From the NCBI GenBank assembly GCA_019746135.1, contig JAIESI010000054.1:1-64000 (forward strand): a DNA stretch of 64,000 bases. The letters are read 5' to 3'. Numbering within the stretch: position 1 is the stretch's first letter; each line of letters starts with the position of its first letter. Source of the DNA: Xanthobacteraceae bacterium. Lineage in GTDB: Bacteria; Pseudomonadota; Alphaproteobacteria; Rhizobiales; Xanthobacteraceae. Below, one piece after another: positions 7,841 through 19,545 of the stretch. The notes below the pieces were generated by a model that did not search any database, was not told where the DNA came from, and was given only the letters and a program-made list of their open reading frames with translations. Both the position numbers and the translations under genes were made by a program.

Positions 7841-9064
7841 GTGGACGACGCCGCCGCCCGACAGCTGCACGACCATCCTCGGACCGAAGCAACGCCCTGG
7901 GGCTTGCTGCTGCTGTTGATGGCGCTGACCTCGATCGGCCCGACCACGCTCAACGTCGTGGTGCCGGCGCTGCCGGTGATGGCCAACCGGCTTGCGACCG
8001 ACATCGCCACCATCCAGCTCACCGTCTCGATCTATCTCCTGGCGCTGGCCGCTGGACAGCTGCTGATGGGGCCGCTGTCCGACCGGTTCGGCCGGCGGCC
8101 GGTCATCCTCGCGGGCATCGCGCTCACGGCCGCCGCGAGCGTGCTCGCCATCGCGGTCGCAACCGTCGAAAGCCTGATCTTTGCCCGCGTGCTGCAAGCG
8201 CTCGGCGCCTCCGCCGGCATCGTCGTGAGCCGCGCCATCATCCGCGACCTGTTCGATCGAAACCGCGCCGCCGCCATGATCGGGCTGGTGGCAACCGTGA
8301 TGGTCGTGGTGCCGACGCTCGGCCCCTTGATCGGCGGCCTGCTCGATACCGGATTTGGCTGGGAATCGATCTTCATCTTCACCGCGGCGACCAGCGCCGC
8401 GGTCGTGCTCTGGGCCGCGTTCGCGCTGCCAGAAACCCGCGGGCTGAACGCGCCGCCCGGCGCGCCGCAGGGGTTTTTCCGCGGTCTGGCGCAGCTCGTG
8501 CGCAGCGCGAGGTTCCTGGGCTATGTCTGCGTCGGCTCGTTCGGCTCCAGCACGTTCTTCGTGTTCCTCGGCGGCGGACCGCACGTGGTGGTGACGCTGA
8601 TGGAGCGATCCTCGGCGGAATACGGCGTGTGGTTTGCGATCTCGTCGATCGGCTACATGGCCGGCAACTTCGGCGCGGCGCGGCTGTCGACCCGCTTCGG
8701 CATCGATCGGCTGATCTGGTGGGGCATCGCCATCGAGATCCTGGGTGCCGCGATGTCCACGGTGCTGGCGACCTACGCCATGCACTGGGGCCCGATCATC
8801 CTGTTCGGCCCGCAGATGCTCATCTCGTTCGGCAACGGCCTGCTGCTGCCGGGCGCGATCGCGGGGGCGGTCAGCATCCGTCCGCAGGCGGCGGGCACGG
8901 CGGCCGGCATCACCGGCTTTGCGCAGATGGCGCTGGGCGCGGCGGTGACGCAATACGCCGGCACGCTGCTGGCGGAGTCGCCGACGGCGATCCCGCTGGC
9001 GGTGTTCATGGTCGCTCTCGTCGCGGCGCTGGCGCTCAGCTTCGTCCTGGTGCGGAGGTCCTGA
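7841..9064 (+). CDS. MFS drug exporter, Bcr/CflA family
   Basis: A 407-residue inner-membrane transporter with about 12 predicted TM helices. The first loop carries the MFS motif A variant GPLSDRFGRRPV and the N-terminal half reads like Bcr/CflA proton-drug antiporters (start GTG, hydrophilic N-terminus, LLLLMALTSIGPTTLNVVVPALP as TM1). The substrate is not predictable; bicyclomycin, sulfonamide and chloramphenicol exporters belong to this family. It follows the aminopeptidase after four intergenic bases. Confidence 0.88.
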   Translation: MDDAAARQLHDHPRTEATPWGLLLLLMALTSIGPTTLNVVVPALPVMANRLATDIATIQLTVSIYLLALAAGQLLMGPLSDRFGRRPVILAGIALTAAASVLAIAVATVESLIFARVLQALGASAGIVVSRAIIRDLFDRNRAAAMIGLVATVMVVVPTLGPLIGGLLDTGFGWESIFIFTAATSAAVVLWAAFALPETRGLNAPPGAPQGFFRGLAQLVRSARFLGYVCVGSFGSSTFFVFLGGGPHVVVTLMERSSAEYGVWFAISSIGYMAGNFGAARLSTRFGIDRLIWWGIAIEILGAAMSTVLATYAMHWGPIILFGPQMLISFGNGLLLPGAIAGAVSIRPQAAGTAAGITGFAQMALGAAVTQYAGTLLAESPTAIPLAVFMVALVAALALSFVLVRRS

Positions 9065-9141
9065 ACGGCTCTTCCCGCGGACGCTGCGCATGCTCTATCG
9101 TTGCGCAAAACAACGCGAACTGCAGTCCTGGGGAGGACATC

Positions 9142-10188
9142 ATGACCTTGAATATTTCCGGGCGTCTGTTGGCCTGCGCCGCGCTGATGACACTGCTGCC
9201 GTCCGGTGCTCGCGCCGAAACGCTCGCCGAGCTCTACGAAAAGGCCAAAGCCGAGAAGGAGGTCGTGTTCTATTCCGGCGGGCCGGCCCTGCCGCACGAG
9301 AATCGCGCCAAGCTGTTCATGCAGCAGTTTCCCGGCATCGAGGTGAAGGTCACCGGCGGCTTCAGCAACGTGCTGAACGAGCGGATCGAGCAGCAGATGG
9401 CGGAGAAGAAGCTCGCCGTCGACATGGCGTTCTTCCAGACCGTGCAGGACTTCATGAAATGGAAGGCCCAGGGCAAGCTGCTCAACTTCAAGCCCGACGG
9501 CTTCGACCAGATCTATCCGAACTTCCGCGACCCCGACGGCGCCTACATGTCGCTGTCCGCCAATGCGCTGACCTATGCCTACAACACCGCCGCGGTCAGG
9601 CCCGAGGACGCGCCGAAATCGGCGCTGGATTTCCTCAGGCCGATGTTCGCCGGCAAGGCCATCACCGTCTACCCAGCCGACGACGACGCGGCGCTCTACC
9701 TGTTCCACATCATCGTGCAGAAGTACGGCTGGGAGTGGATGGACAAGTACATGGCGACCAGGCCCAACTTCGTGCAGGGCCATCTGCCGGTGGCGCGCAG
9801 CGTGGCGTCGGGCGAGAACATCGCCACCTTCGACGCCTCGTCCTCGGCGTGGCCGTTCCGGCGCGAAGGCAAGCTCGAGGTGGTGTGGTCGCCGGTGGAC
9901 GAGACGCCGGTGTTCACGCTGACCGGCGGAATCTTCAAGGACGCGCCGCATCCGAACGCAGCCAGGCTCTATCTCACCTGGTTCCTGGCGAAGGAGCAGC
10001 AGAGCCGCATCGGCTCGTTCTCGTCGCGCGCCGACGTGCCGCCGCCGGAAGGCTTCAGGCCGCTGACCTCCTACAAGATCGCCAACAGCTATCGCGAGTT
10101 CATGATCGACGAGAAGCTGATCGACTCGCTGCGCAAGCGGATGGAGGCCTACACCGGCCCGCCGGTGAACAAGGGCGGGGTGCGCTGA
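9142..10188 (+). CDS. Periplasmic substrate-binding protein, Fe(III)/family 1-like
   Basis: A 348-residue protein with a Sec signal peptide (residues 1-25, ending GARA). The mature part has the type II periplasmic-binding fold of the iron(III)/spermidine/thiamine-type group: VVFYSGG near the N-terminus, FPGIEVKV, SALDFLRPMFAGKAITVY, and a C-terminal AARLYLTWFLAKEQQ. GGGAGGAC precedes the ATG at 9142. No permease or ATPase gene lies beside it, so it is an orphan receptor here. Iron or an organic acid are both possible ligands. Confidence 0.8.
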   Translation: MTLNISGRLLACAALMTLLPSGARAETLAELYEKAKAEKEVVFYSGGPALPHENRAKLFMQQFPGIEVKVTGGFSNVLNERIEQQMAEKKLAVDMAFFQTVQDFMKWKAQGKLLNFKPDGFDQIYPNFRDPDGAYMSLSANALTYAYNTAAVRPEDAPKSALDFLRPMFAGKAITVYPADDDAALYLFHIIVQKYGWEWMDKYMATRPNFVQGHLPVARSVASGENIATFDASSSAWPFRREGKLEVVWSPVDETPVFTLTGGIFKDAPHPNAARLYLTWFLAKEQQSRIGSFSSRADVPPPEGFRPLTSYKIANSYREFMIDEKLIDSLRKRMEAYTGPPVNKGGVR

Positions 10189-10203
10189 TCGCAAAGGCTG
10201 CAC

Positions 10204-10239
10204 GGCTCGCGAGCGCCTCACGCCATCGTGACGCGAGCC
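10204..10239 (+). terminator. Two-stem hairpin, probable terminator
   Basis: GGCTCGCG (10204-10211) pairs with CGCGAGCC (10232-10239), and TCACG/CGTGA forms an inner perfect stem (10218-10222/10227-10231). It begins 16 bases after the binding-protein stop. No T-run follows. Confidence 0.5.
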
Positions 10240-10347
10240 GGTGGAGGTGCGCGCCGGGTTGTGCGGCGCACGCGCTTCCATTCATGGCGGGTTCATGGCT
10301 CCGGGCATAGATCAGCGGCCAGGGGCGCGCACCCAAGGACAACAACA

Positions 10348-10815
10348 ATGTTACGCGCAACACAGTCGCGCTGCGGCGCGCTGGCCCTCGCAGTCGCATT
10401 GATCATCGCAGTGTTCGCAACCGCCGCCGAGGCACGTCGTGGCGGTGGCGGTCATGGTGGCGGTCATGGCGGTGGTCACGGCGGCGGCGGCAGAGGCCAC
10501 GCTGCGGTGCACGGTGGTGGCGGGCGGCACGTCAGCTTCCACCACGGAGGACGAGGCTTCCACGTCGGCCGCAGCTTCGCCGGCAGACGACACTTCGTCG
10601 GCCATCGCGGCTTCGGCTACCGCCGCTACGGCTACCATCGCTACCACCGTTACGGCTATTACCGGCCGTATTACCGGTACGGCTATGGCGGCTGCTATCG
10701 CTGGCGGCGCGTCTGGACGCCATACGGCTGGCACTTCCGGCGCATCAATGTCTGTTACCGGCCGTACTACTATCACCGCTATCGGCTGCCTTATCGGCTG
10801 CGGTACGGCTACTGA
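10348..10815 (+). CDS. Secreted Gly/His/Arg/Tyr-rich protein
   Basis: A 155-residue protein: signal peptide 1-29 (ending AEA), then a GGGHGGGH histidine-glycine repeat, a basic His/Gly/Arg section, and a C-terminal half of RYGYHRYHRYGYYRPYY-like repeats that closes with a Cys (CYRWRRVWTPYGWHFRR) and another (NVCYRP). Two cysteines may form a disulfide. Proteins of this make-up occur across Rhizobiales and are usually uncharacterised; metal binding through His or a surface role is possible. The ATG at 10348 is the only start that leaves the signal peptide N-terminal. Confidence 0.7.
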   Translation: MLRATQSRCGALALAVALIIAVFATAAEARRGGGGHGGGHGGGHGGGGRGHAAVHGGGGRHVSFHHGGRGFHVGRSFAGRRHFVGHRGFGYRRYGYHRYHRYGYYRPYYRYGYGGCYRWRRVWTPYGWHFRRINVCYRPYYYHRYRLPYRLRYGY

Positions 10816-10839
10816 AATTCGGCCGATCGCGGTGCAAGC

Positions 10840-13895
<3,056 letters not shown>

Positions 13896-13906
13896 GGGAG
13901 CAAACG

Positions 13907-14374
13907 ATGAAAGCGCGGCTGGATTTCCGCAAGGCCTCACCGCACGGCGAGAAAGCGATGATGGGCCTGCACATGTTCGTGCGCAACTGCGGGCTCGACC
14001 ATTCGCTGCTGGAGCTGGTGAAGCTGCGCGCCTCGCAGATCAACGGCTGCGCCCACTGCATCGACATGCACAGCAAGGAACTGCGCGCCGACGGCGAGAG
14101 CGAGCAGAAGCTCTACCTGCTCAACGCCTGGCGGGAGTCGCCGCTCTACACCGACCGCGAGCGCGCGGCTTTGGCGTGGACGGAAGCGGTGACGCTGGTG
14201 GCGACGAGCCAGGTTCCGGACGACGTTTATGAGGAGGCGCGCAGGTGTTTCAGCGAGGAAGAACTGGTCAATCTCACCTACGCGCTGATCGCCATCAACG
14301 GCGCGAACCGGCTCAATATCGCGTTCCGCACCGTGCCCGGCAGCTATCAAGTGCGCCGCCGGGCCGCCGAATAA
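13907..14374 (+). CDS. AhpD-like/carboxymuconolactone decarboxylase family protein
   Basis: A 155-residue all-helical protein with the redox-active motif CAHCIDMH at about residues 46-53 within LRASQINGCAHCIDMHSKEL, typical of the AhpD-like alkylhydroperoxidase branch of the carboxymuconolactone decarboxylase family. These act as peroxidases or thiol-disulfide proteins in the cytoplasm. A GGGAGC site precedes the ATG. It is the second gene of a two-gene operon with the PEP-mutase-like enzyme, which may point to protection against a reactive product (inference). Confidence 0.88.
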   Translation: MKARLDFRKASPHGEKAMMGLHMFVRNCGLDHSLLELVKLRASQINGCAHCIDMHSKELRADGESEQKLYLLNAWRESPLYTDRERAALAWTEAVTLVATSQVPDDVYEEARRCFSEEELVNLTYALIAINGANRLNIAFRTVPGSYQVRRRAAE

Positions 14375-14412
14375 CACCATTTTAGACCGGGTCACACGGC
14401 CACGGCGCCTGC

Positions 14413-14621
14413 TCAGTCGGTCCAGGTCTTGGCGCCGCGCGGCAGCGGCTCAAGCCGGAGGAAATTGCTCGATTCGGCGTGGCACGCGACACACCGCGTG
14501 TAACTCCACGCGAGCCCTGTAGAATTCACAATCGAGAGGCTTCGGCTGCGCGCCAAGCTCCGCAGGCGCTATCGCGGCCAGCAAAACGGCAAAGAACAAT
14601 TATCGCCCGGCGGCCGATCAT
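14413..14621 (-). pseudogene. Decayed cytochrome c-like exported protein
   Basis: A remnant spread over three reading frames. An ATG at 14621 with a GGGAGGAAG site begins MIGRRAIIVLC; one frame over the text becomes LLAAIAPAELGAQPKPLDCEF, a signal-peptide end and mature start; another frame shift gives TRCVACHAESSNFLRLEPL, with a heme c motif CVACH, then LPRGAKTWTD and a stop (14413-14415). Intact relatives I recall have the same order with a longer insert and continue past TWT. Two shifts plus an early stop indicate a dead gene. It fills most of the 428-bp gap before the FMN dehydrogenase. Confidence 0.65.
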
Positions 14622-14802
14622 CGCTTCCTCCCGGCTGCTGATGATTGTTGTTGGCTGCTGAGCTTGGCGGGGGAGCCATCCCGAGGCGACCGCGCCGTAG
14701 GCTGCTTCAATCCAGCCGAACGCCGGTGTAGCATCGGCGCCGGGGTCGACCGCGAGATCAACAATCAAGGCGGCCTCTCGACACAGCCTGGGGAGGCCGT
14801 CC

Positions 14803-16062
14803 ATGTCATCCGATCGCGACATCGCCGCGAACCGGCGGCGTTTTCTGCAATACCTCGCTTCCAGTCCGTTGCTCGCGGCAGGCGGCGCCTCGGCCTTTGC
14901 CGAGACGCTGGTGCCGAAGGCAAAGCTGCCCGATCCGCTGATGTGGGCGCCGCTCGACGCCACCCGCATCATCAAGTCGCCGAAGGAAGCGATCAACGTC
15001 TTCGACCTCGAGCCGGCGATGCGGCAGAACGTGCCGCCGGCGCATTTCGGCTACATGGCCTCGGGCATCGACGACGAGGTGACGCTGCGGCGTAACCGCG
15101 AGGATTTCCTGAAATTCCAGCTTCGGCCGCGGCGGCTGGTGGACGTCAGCAAGGTCGACATGAGCGTCGACATTCTCGGCACCAAATACGATTCGCCGAT
15201 CGTGCTGGCGCCGGTCGGCGGCCAGCGCTCGTTCCACGACGACGGCGAGGTTGGCGCGGCCCGCGGCGCCAAGGCCGGCAACCATCTGCAGATCATGTCC
15301 ACCATGACCTCGTATGGTGTCGAGGACGTGATCAAGGCGCGCGGCGCGCCGATCTGGCTGCAGCTTTATGCGACCAACAGCCAGGGCGTGGCCGAAGCGA
15401 TCGTGAAACGGTCGGAGAACGCAGGCTGCAGCGCCGTCGCCATCACGGTCGACCGCAGCGGCGGCCGCAACCAGGAAACCCTGTTCCGGCTGCGGCCGAG
15501 CGACACCCGCGATTGCAGCGGTTGCCATGACCGCACGAACCTCCAGACAAACCTCAAGGGCCGGGCCATGTTCCAGGGCCTCGACCTCGCGGGGCTGCGA
15601 AACACCCAGTCGTCGAACCTGAATTGGGATCGCGTGAAGCGCATCCGCGACGCCACCAAGATGAAGGTGCTGCTCAAGGGCATCCTCGCCTGGGAGGACG
15701 CGGTGATGGCGGCCGATGCGGGCATCGACGGCATCATCGTGTCGAACCACGGCGCGCGCTCGGAGGATTCCGGCCGCTCGACCATCGACGCGCTGCCGGA
15801 GATCGTCGAGGCGGTGAAGGGCCGCATGCCGATCCTGGTCGACTCGGGCTTCCGTCGCGGCTCCGACATCGTCAAGGCGCTGTGCATGGGCGCGACCGCA
15901 GTCTGCGTCGGACGGCCCTATATCTGGGGACTCGGCGCCTTCGGCCAGGCCGGCGTCGAGCGCGCGCTTGAGCTTCTGCGGATCGAAACTTACGCTATGA
16001 TCCAGCAGATGGGCGCGCAGAACGTCAAGCAACTGGTTCCAGCGATGGTGCGGCGGGCCTGA
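14803..16062 (+). CDS. Exported FMN-dependent alpha-hydroxy acid dehydrogenase with CxxCH
   Basis: A 419-residue member of the lactate dehydrogenase/glycolate oxidase (FMN) family. Key residues of the barrel are kept: LAPVGGQRSFH, YATNSQ, K of KGILAWEDA, and SNHGARSED with catalytic His316 and Arg319 (the family norm is SNHGxRQLD). The N-terminus is a signal with a twin-arginine-like NRRRFLQ motif (10-16) followed by a hydrophobic run, so it should be exported, perhaps folded with FMN by Tat. Residues 238-242 read CSGCH, a heme c attachment signature in the variable loop. It could pass electrons to a cytochrome; heme binding is unproven. Confidence 0.85.
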   Translation: MSSDRDIAANRRRFLQYLASSPLLAAGGASAFAETLVPKAKLPDPLMWAPLDATRIIKSPKEAINVFDLEPAMRQNVPPAHFGYMASGIDDEVTLRRNREDFLKFQLRPRRLVDVSKVDMSVDILGTKYDSPIVLAPVGGQRSFHDDGEVGAARGAKAGNHLQIMSTMTSYGVEDVIKARGAPIWLQLYATNSQGVAEAIVKRSENAGCSAVAITVDRSGGRNQETLFRLRPSDTRDCSGCHDRTNLQTNLKGRAMFQGLDLAGLRNTQSSNLNWDRVKRIRDATKMKVLLKGILAWEDAVMAADAGIDGIIVSNHGARSEDSGRSTIDALPEIVEAVKGRMPILVDSGFRRGSDIVKALCMGATAVCVGRPYIWGLGAFGQAGVERALELLRIETYAMIQQMGAQNVKQLVPAMVRRA

Positions 16063-16090
16063 GTGAGGCCACACGGGCCCTGCGCCAAGA

Positions 16091-16114
16091 GGGGTCCTCG
16101 GTCACGAGGACCCC
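16091..16114 (+). terminator. Perfect 10-bp hairpin, terminator
   Basis: GGGGTCCTCG (16091-16100), loop GTCA, CGAGGACCCC (16105-16114). It lies 28 bases after the FMN dehydrogenase stop and between convergent genes, so it may end transcription from both sides. No long T-run. Confidence 0.65.
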
Positions 16115-16202
16115 TCGCTTGCACCGGGGTTTTGGGGCTCCCGGCAACGGAGGCCTCCCCCTACGCTCAAGCTGGAAATTCGAGATCGTGGAATAGGTCG
16201 CG

Positions 16203-17222
16203 CTACCGGCCGGCCCCGCCCCACTTCCCGGTCCATGCCGGAAGCACGGCGGGGTTGACCACATAAAGCGGCGGCCGTCCGGCCATCACGCGCGCGAGAT
16301 TTTCCCGCGTCGCCACCTCCAGCGAATGATGCGCCTCGAAGGTGTGGCCGATCATGTGCGGCGTGAGCACGACGTTCGGCAGCGCCCGCAGCGGACTGTC
16401 GGCCGGCAGCGGCTCGACCGCGAACACATCGAGCGCGGCCCGCGCAATCGTCCCATCCTTGAGCGCCGCGATCAGCGCCGGTTCGTCGACGATGCCGCCG
16501 CGCGCCATGTTGACCAGAACAGCGGTCTTTTTCATCAGCCGAAGCTTGTCCGCGCTCAGGAGCCCGCGGGTTTCGCTGTTGAGACTCGCCAGCACCACGA
16601 CGATGTCGCTGCTGCGAAGGAGATCGTCCAGGCCCAGACGCCGCATCGGCGGCAGGCCCGCCAGATCGGCATCGCGGCGCGCGCTGTATTGCATGAGCGC
16701 GCCCCAGGGGGCGAGCAGGCGCGCGGTCTCGCGGCCGATCTTGCCGAGGCCGATGAAGCCCAGGGTCTTGTCGCGCAACTGGCGGGCCCGCAGCGGGTCG
16801 GGCCGCGGCAGCGAGCGCCGCAGCCGATCCTGCGCATCGTTGAGGTCATAGAGCGCGGCCAGAATCATCAGCACCGTGGCCTCTGCCATGCCGATGATGT
16901 TGTCTTCGGTCTGCGCATTGGCGACGACGATGCCGCGCGCGTTCACAGCCGCCATGTCGTAACCGTCGGTGCCGGTGACGGCGGAGACGATGGCACGAAG
17001 CCGCGGCGCGGCCTCGATCTGCGCGCGCGAGACCGGGCAGTTGCCGACGCAGAGCAGGACGTCGGCGTCGGCCAGCGCATCGGGCCTGGCGGCAAAGGTC
17101 TCGCGGTGCCGGTAGCGGACGATGCGATGCCCGGCCTTTTCGAGGTCTGCACCGATCTCGTCGAACATGACGTCGTGCGAATGCCAGCCGACGACGACAA
17201 TGGTGAGGGAAGCCGGTTTCAC
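16203..17222 (-). CDS. D-2-hydroxyacid dehydrogenase family protein
   Basis: A 339-residue NAD(P)-dependent oxidoreductase of the phosphoglycerate/D-lactate/formate dehydrogenase group that interconverts 2-keto acids and D-2-hydroxy acids. The nucleotide-binding motif GFIGLGKIG is at about 155-163; the catalytic triad is Arg241 (NMARGGIVDE), Glu270 (VFAVEPL) and His289 (LTPHMIGHT). The GTG at 17222 fits domain length; upstream sequence in the same frame runs into recN and is not conserved in style. It begins 19 bp after the recN stop on the same strand, so it may be cotranscribed with recN. Confidence 0.87.
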   Translation of the reverse strand: MKPASLTIVVVGWHSHDVMFDEIGADLEKAGHRIVRYRHRETFAARPDALADADVLLCVGNCPVSRAQIEAAPRLRAIVSAVTGTDGYDMAAVNARGIVVANAQTEDNIIGMAEATVLMILAALYDLNDAQDRLRRSLPRPDPLRARQLRDKTLGFIGLGKIGRETARLLAPWGALMQYSARRDADLAGLPPMRRLGLDDLLRSSDIVVVLASLNSETRGLLSADKLRLMKKTAVLVNMARGGIVDEPALIAALKDGTIARAALDVFAVEPLPADSPLRALPNVVLTPHMIGHTFEAHHSLEVATRENLARVMAGRPPLYVVNPAVLPAWTGKWGGAGR

Positions 17223-17241
17223 TTGACAAGGCTCATACGGC

Positions 17242-18915
17242 CTAGCCTGCCGCCGTGCGAATGAGCTTCTCGGCCGCGGCGCGGGCCTCCTCGGTGATCT
17301 CGGCGCCCGCGAGCATGCGCGCGATCTCCTCGCGCCGGCGCGCGGCGGCAAGCTCGGTGACCCGCGTCGCCACGCGCTTGCCCTTGTCCATCGCGTCCTT
17401 GGTGATGAGGTAGTGCCGCTCGGCGCGGGCCGCGACCTGCGGGGCGTGCGTCACCGTAATGACCTGCACCTTGTCGCCGAGCCGCGCCAGCCGCACGCCG
17501 ATGGCGTCGGCCACCGCGCCGCCAACGCCGGTGTCGATCTCGTCGAAGATCAGCGTCGGCGCCGAGCCGCGGTCGGCCAGCACCACCTTCAGCGCCAGCA
17601 GAAAGCGCGCGAGCTCGCCGCCGGAGGCGACCTTCATCAGCGGTCCCGGCCGCGTGCCCGGGTTGGTCTGCACCCAGAACTCGACACGGTCGAGGCCGTT
17701 CGGCCCGGCCGAAGCCGCGTCGCCGTCGATCTGCGTGGAGAACTTCGCGCGCTCGAGCTTCAGCGGCTTGAGCTCGCCGTTCACCGCCTTGTCGAGCTTC
17801 TCGGCGGCCTTTTTCCGCGCCGCCGACAGCTTGCCCGCCTCCGCTGCAAAACGCGTCTCGGCTTCCTTGGCGGCCCGCTCCAGCGCCGCGAGCTGCTCGG
17901 CGCCGGCGTCGATCAGCGCCAGGTCCGCGGCATAGCGTTCGGCGAGCGCATTGAGCGCATCGACCGGCGAATTGTACTTGCGGCCCGCGGCGCGCAGCGC
18001 GAACAGCCGCTCCTCGATCCGCTCGAGCTCCTGCGGATCATAATCGGCGACGCGCAGCGCATGCTCGAGATGCCCCCGTGCCTCGTCGAGCGCGTTGAGC
18101 GCGGCGTCGATCGCCTTGACCGCGGGCTCGACCAGCGTGGGTGCCTGCGCGCCGCGCCGCTCCAGCCGCCGCACCGCCGCCGACAGGGCCGGCACCGGCG
18201 AGGCGGAACCGGCGACGGCGTCGTGCGCGTCGCGGAGATCGCCCGCGATCTTTTCGGACTGCATCATGCCGGCGCGCCGGTCGGCGAGCGCGGTTTCCTC
18301 GCCGGCCTCGGGCGCAAGCTTGCCCAGCTCGGCCACGGCGTGGCGCAACCAGTCCGCCTCGCGCGCCGCGCGTTCGACGTCGGCGCGGTGCCGGGCGACC
18401 GCGTCCTCGGCGCCGCGCCGCGCGGCCCAGAGCTGTTCGACCGCCGCCGCGTCATCCTCCAGCCGGCCATAGGCGTCGAGCAGACGGCGGTGCGTGGCCG
18501 CATCGACCAGCGCGCGGGCGTCATGCTGGCCGTGGATCTCGACCAGCGCCGCACCCAGCGCCTGCAAGGCCTGCACGCTGACCGGCTGATCGTTGACGAA
18601 AGCCCGCGTGCGGCCGTCGGCGAACTGCACGCGGCGCAGGATCAGGGCCTCGTCGGCGGCGATGTCGCTGTCGGACAGAAGCTTGCGCGCCGGGTGCTTC
18701 GGCGGCAGCTCGAACATCGCCGTGACCTGGCCCTGCTCCACGCCCTGGCGCACCAGCGTGGCGTCACCGCGCGCGCCCAGCGCCAGCGCAAAAGCATCGA
18801 GCAGAATCGATTTGCCCGCGCCGGTCTCGCCGGTCAGCACCGAGAGCCCCGACGCGAAGTCGAGGTCGAGCCGGTCGATCAGCACGATGTCTCGGATCGA
18901 AAGCCGGGCGAGCAT
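17242..18915 (-). CDS. recN: DNA repair protein RecN
   Basis: A 557-residue SMC-like ATPase for double-strand break repair. Walker A GETGAGKS is at about 30-37, a long coiled coil rich in Ala, Glu and Arg fills the middle (about 150-370), the signature region is VASGGELARFLLALK, and Walker B is LIFDEIDTGVGG. Both halves of the split ATPase head are present and length is normal. In related genomes recN sits between bamD and ligA; here metabolic genes separate it from both. Confidence 0.96.
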   Translation of the reverse strand: MLARLSIRDIVLIDRLDLDFASGLSVLTGETGAGKSILLDAFALALGARGDATLVRQGVEQGQVTAMFELPPKHPARKLLSDSDIAADEALILRRVQFADGRTRAFVNDQPVSVQALQALGAALVEIHGQHDARALVDAATHRRLLDAYGRLEDDAAAVEQLWAARRGAEDAVARHRADVERAAREADWLRHAVAELGKLAPEAGEETALADRRAGMMQSEKIAGDLRDAHDAVAGSASPVPALSAAVRRLERRGAQAPTLVEPAVKAIDAALNALDEARGHLEHALRVADYDPQELERIEERLFALRAAGRKYNSPVDALNALAERYAADLALIDAGAEQLAALERAAKEAETRFAAEAGKLSAARKKAAEKLDKAVNGELKPLKLERAKFSTQIDGDAASAGPNGLDRVEFWVQTNPGTRPGPLMKVASGGELARFLLALKVVLADRGSAPTLIFDEIDTGVGGAVADAIGVRLARLGDKVQVITVTHAPQVAARAERHYLITKDAMDKGKRVATRVTELAAARRREEIARMLAGAEITEEARAAAEKLIRTAAG

Positions 18916-19091
18916 GCCGCGTCCTTGAAGTTCAGTCCTGATGGTCCGCGAATACGGGGCGTTTTAAGAGAATCCGGTGACGGCCGCCACCATAGCCAAT
19001 GGCCCGCCGTTGCGGGACACAGAAAACACGATTGTGGATGGCGTCAACTTTCGCCTTGGATAAGACGCAAACGGCCTTCCATCGGGACGCT

Positions 19092-19541
19092 CTAATGCCT
19101 ATGCCGCGTGCGTTCGCCGGGCTTCGGCTCGGTGACCTCCGCGCCTTCGAAGCGCAAGAGCTTGACCACGCGGTCTCGCACCGGCCCCGAGAGATTGAGC
19201 TGCAGCGCCCACTCTCCATGCATGTCGAGCACGAGGCGCGCGCGATAAGTCCCCTTCTCCGCATCTTCCACGGCCTTGGCCGGACGTAAATTGTGCATGC
19301 CCGGCATCGACGGCATGTCAGCCCCGATCGAGAGGCTGACGCCCGTCAGCGGCGCGTTGCTGCGCGCATCGTTCAGCTTGACGACGCAATCGTATTGCAG
19401 CGGGCCGGCGGCCTGCTTGCAGGCGACATCGGCCTTGGCTCGCGCTTGCGCATGGGCCGGCGCGGGCAGCATCGCCAACACGACGGCCGCCGCAGGTCCC
19501 AGCAATACCGGTACCGGTTTCATCCCCGACCAGAAGACCAT
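19092..19541 (-). CDS. YtkA/FixH-like exported protein at end of Liv operon
   Basis: A 149-residue protein with an N-terminal signal or anchor (VLLGPAAAVVLAMLPAPAHA) and a beta-sandwich domain with SIGADMPSMPGMHNL and RLVLDMHGEWALQLNL. This His/Met-rich pattern resembles the YtkA-like/FixH families, which are periplasmic domains often linked to copper or oxidase assembly. A Cys pair (VACKQ, YDCVV) is also present. The ATG at 19541 is only four bases after the livM-like stop, so it belongs to the ABC transporter operon, an unexpected partner. Family assignment is moderate. Confidence 0.6.
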   Translation of the reverse strand: MVFWSGMKPVPVLLGPAAAVVLAMLPAPAHAQARAKADVACKQAAGPLQYDCVVKLNDARSNAPLTGVSLSIGADMPSMPGMHNLRPAKAVEDAEKGTYRARLVLDMHGEWALQLNLSGPVRDRVVKLLRFEGAEVTEPKPGERTRHRH

Positions 19542-19545
19542 GGGC

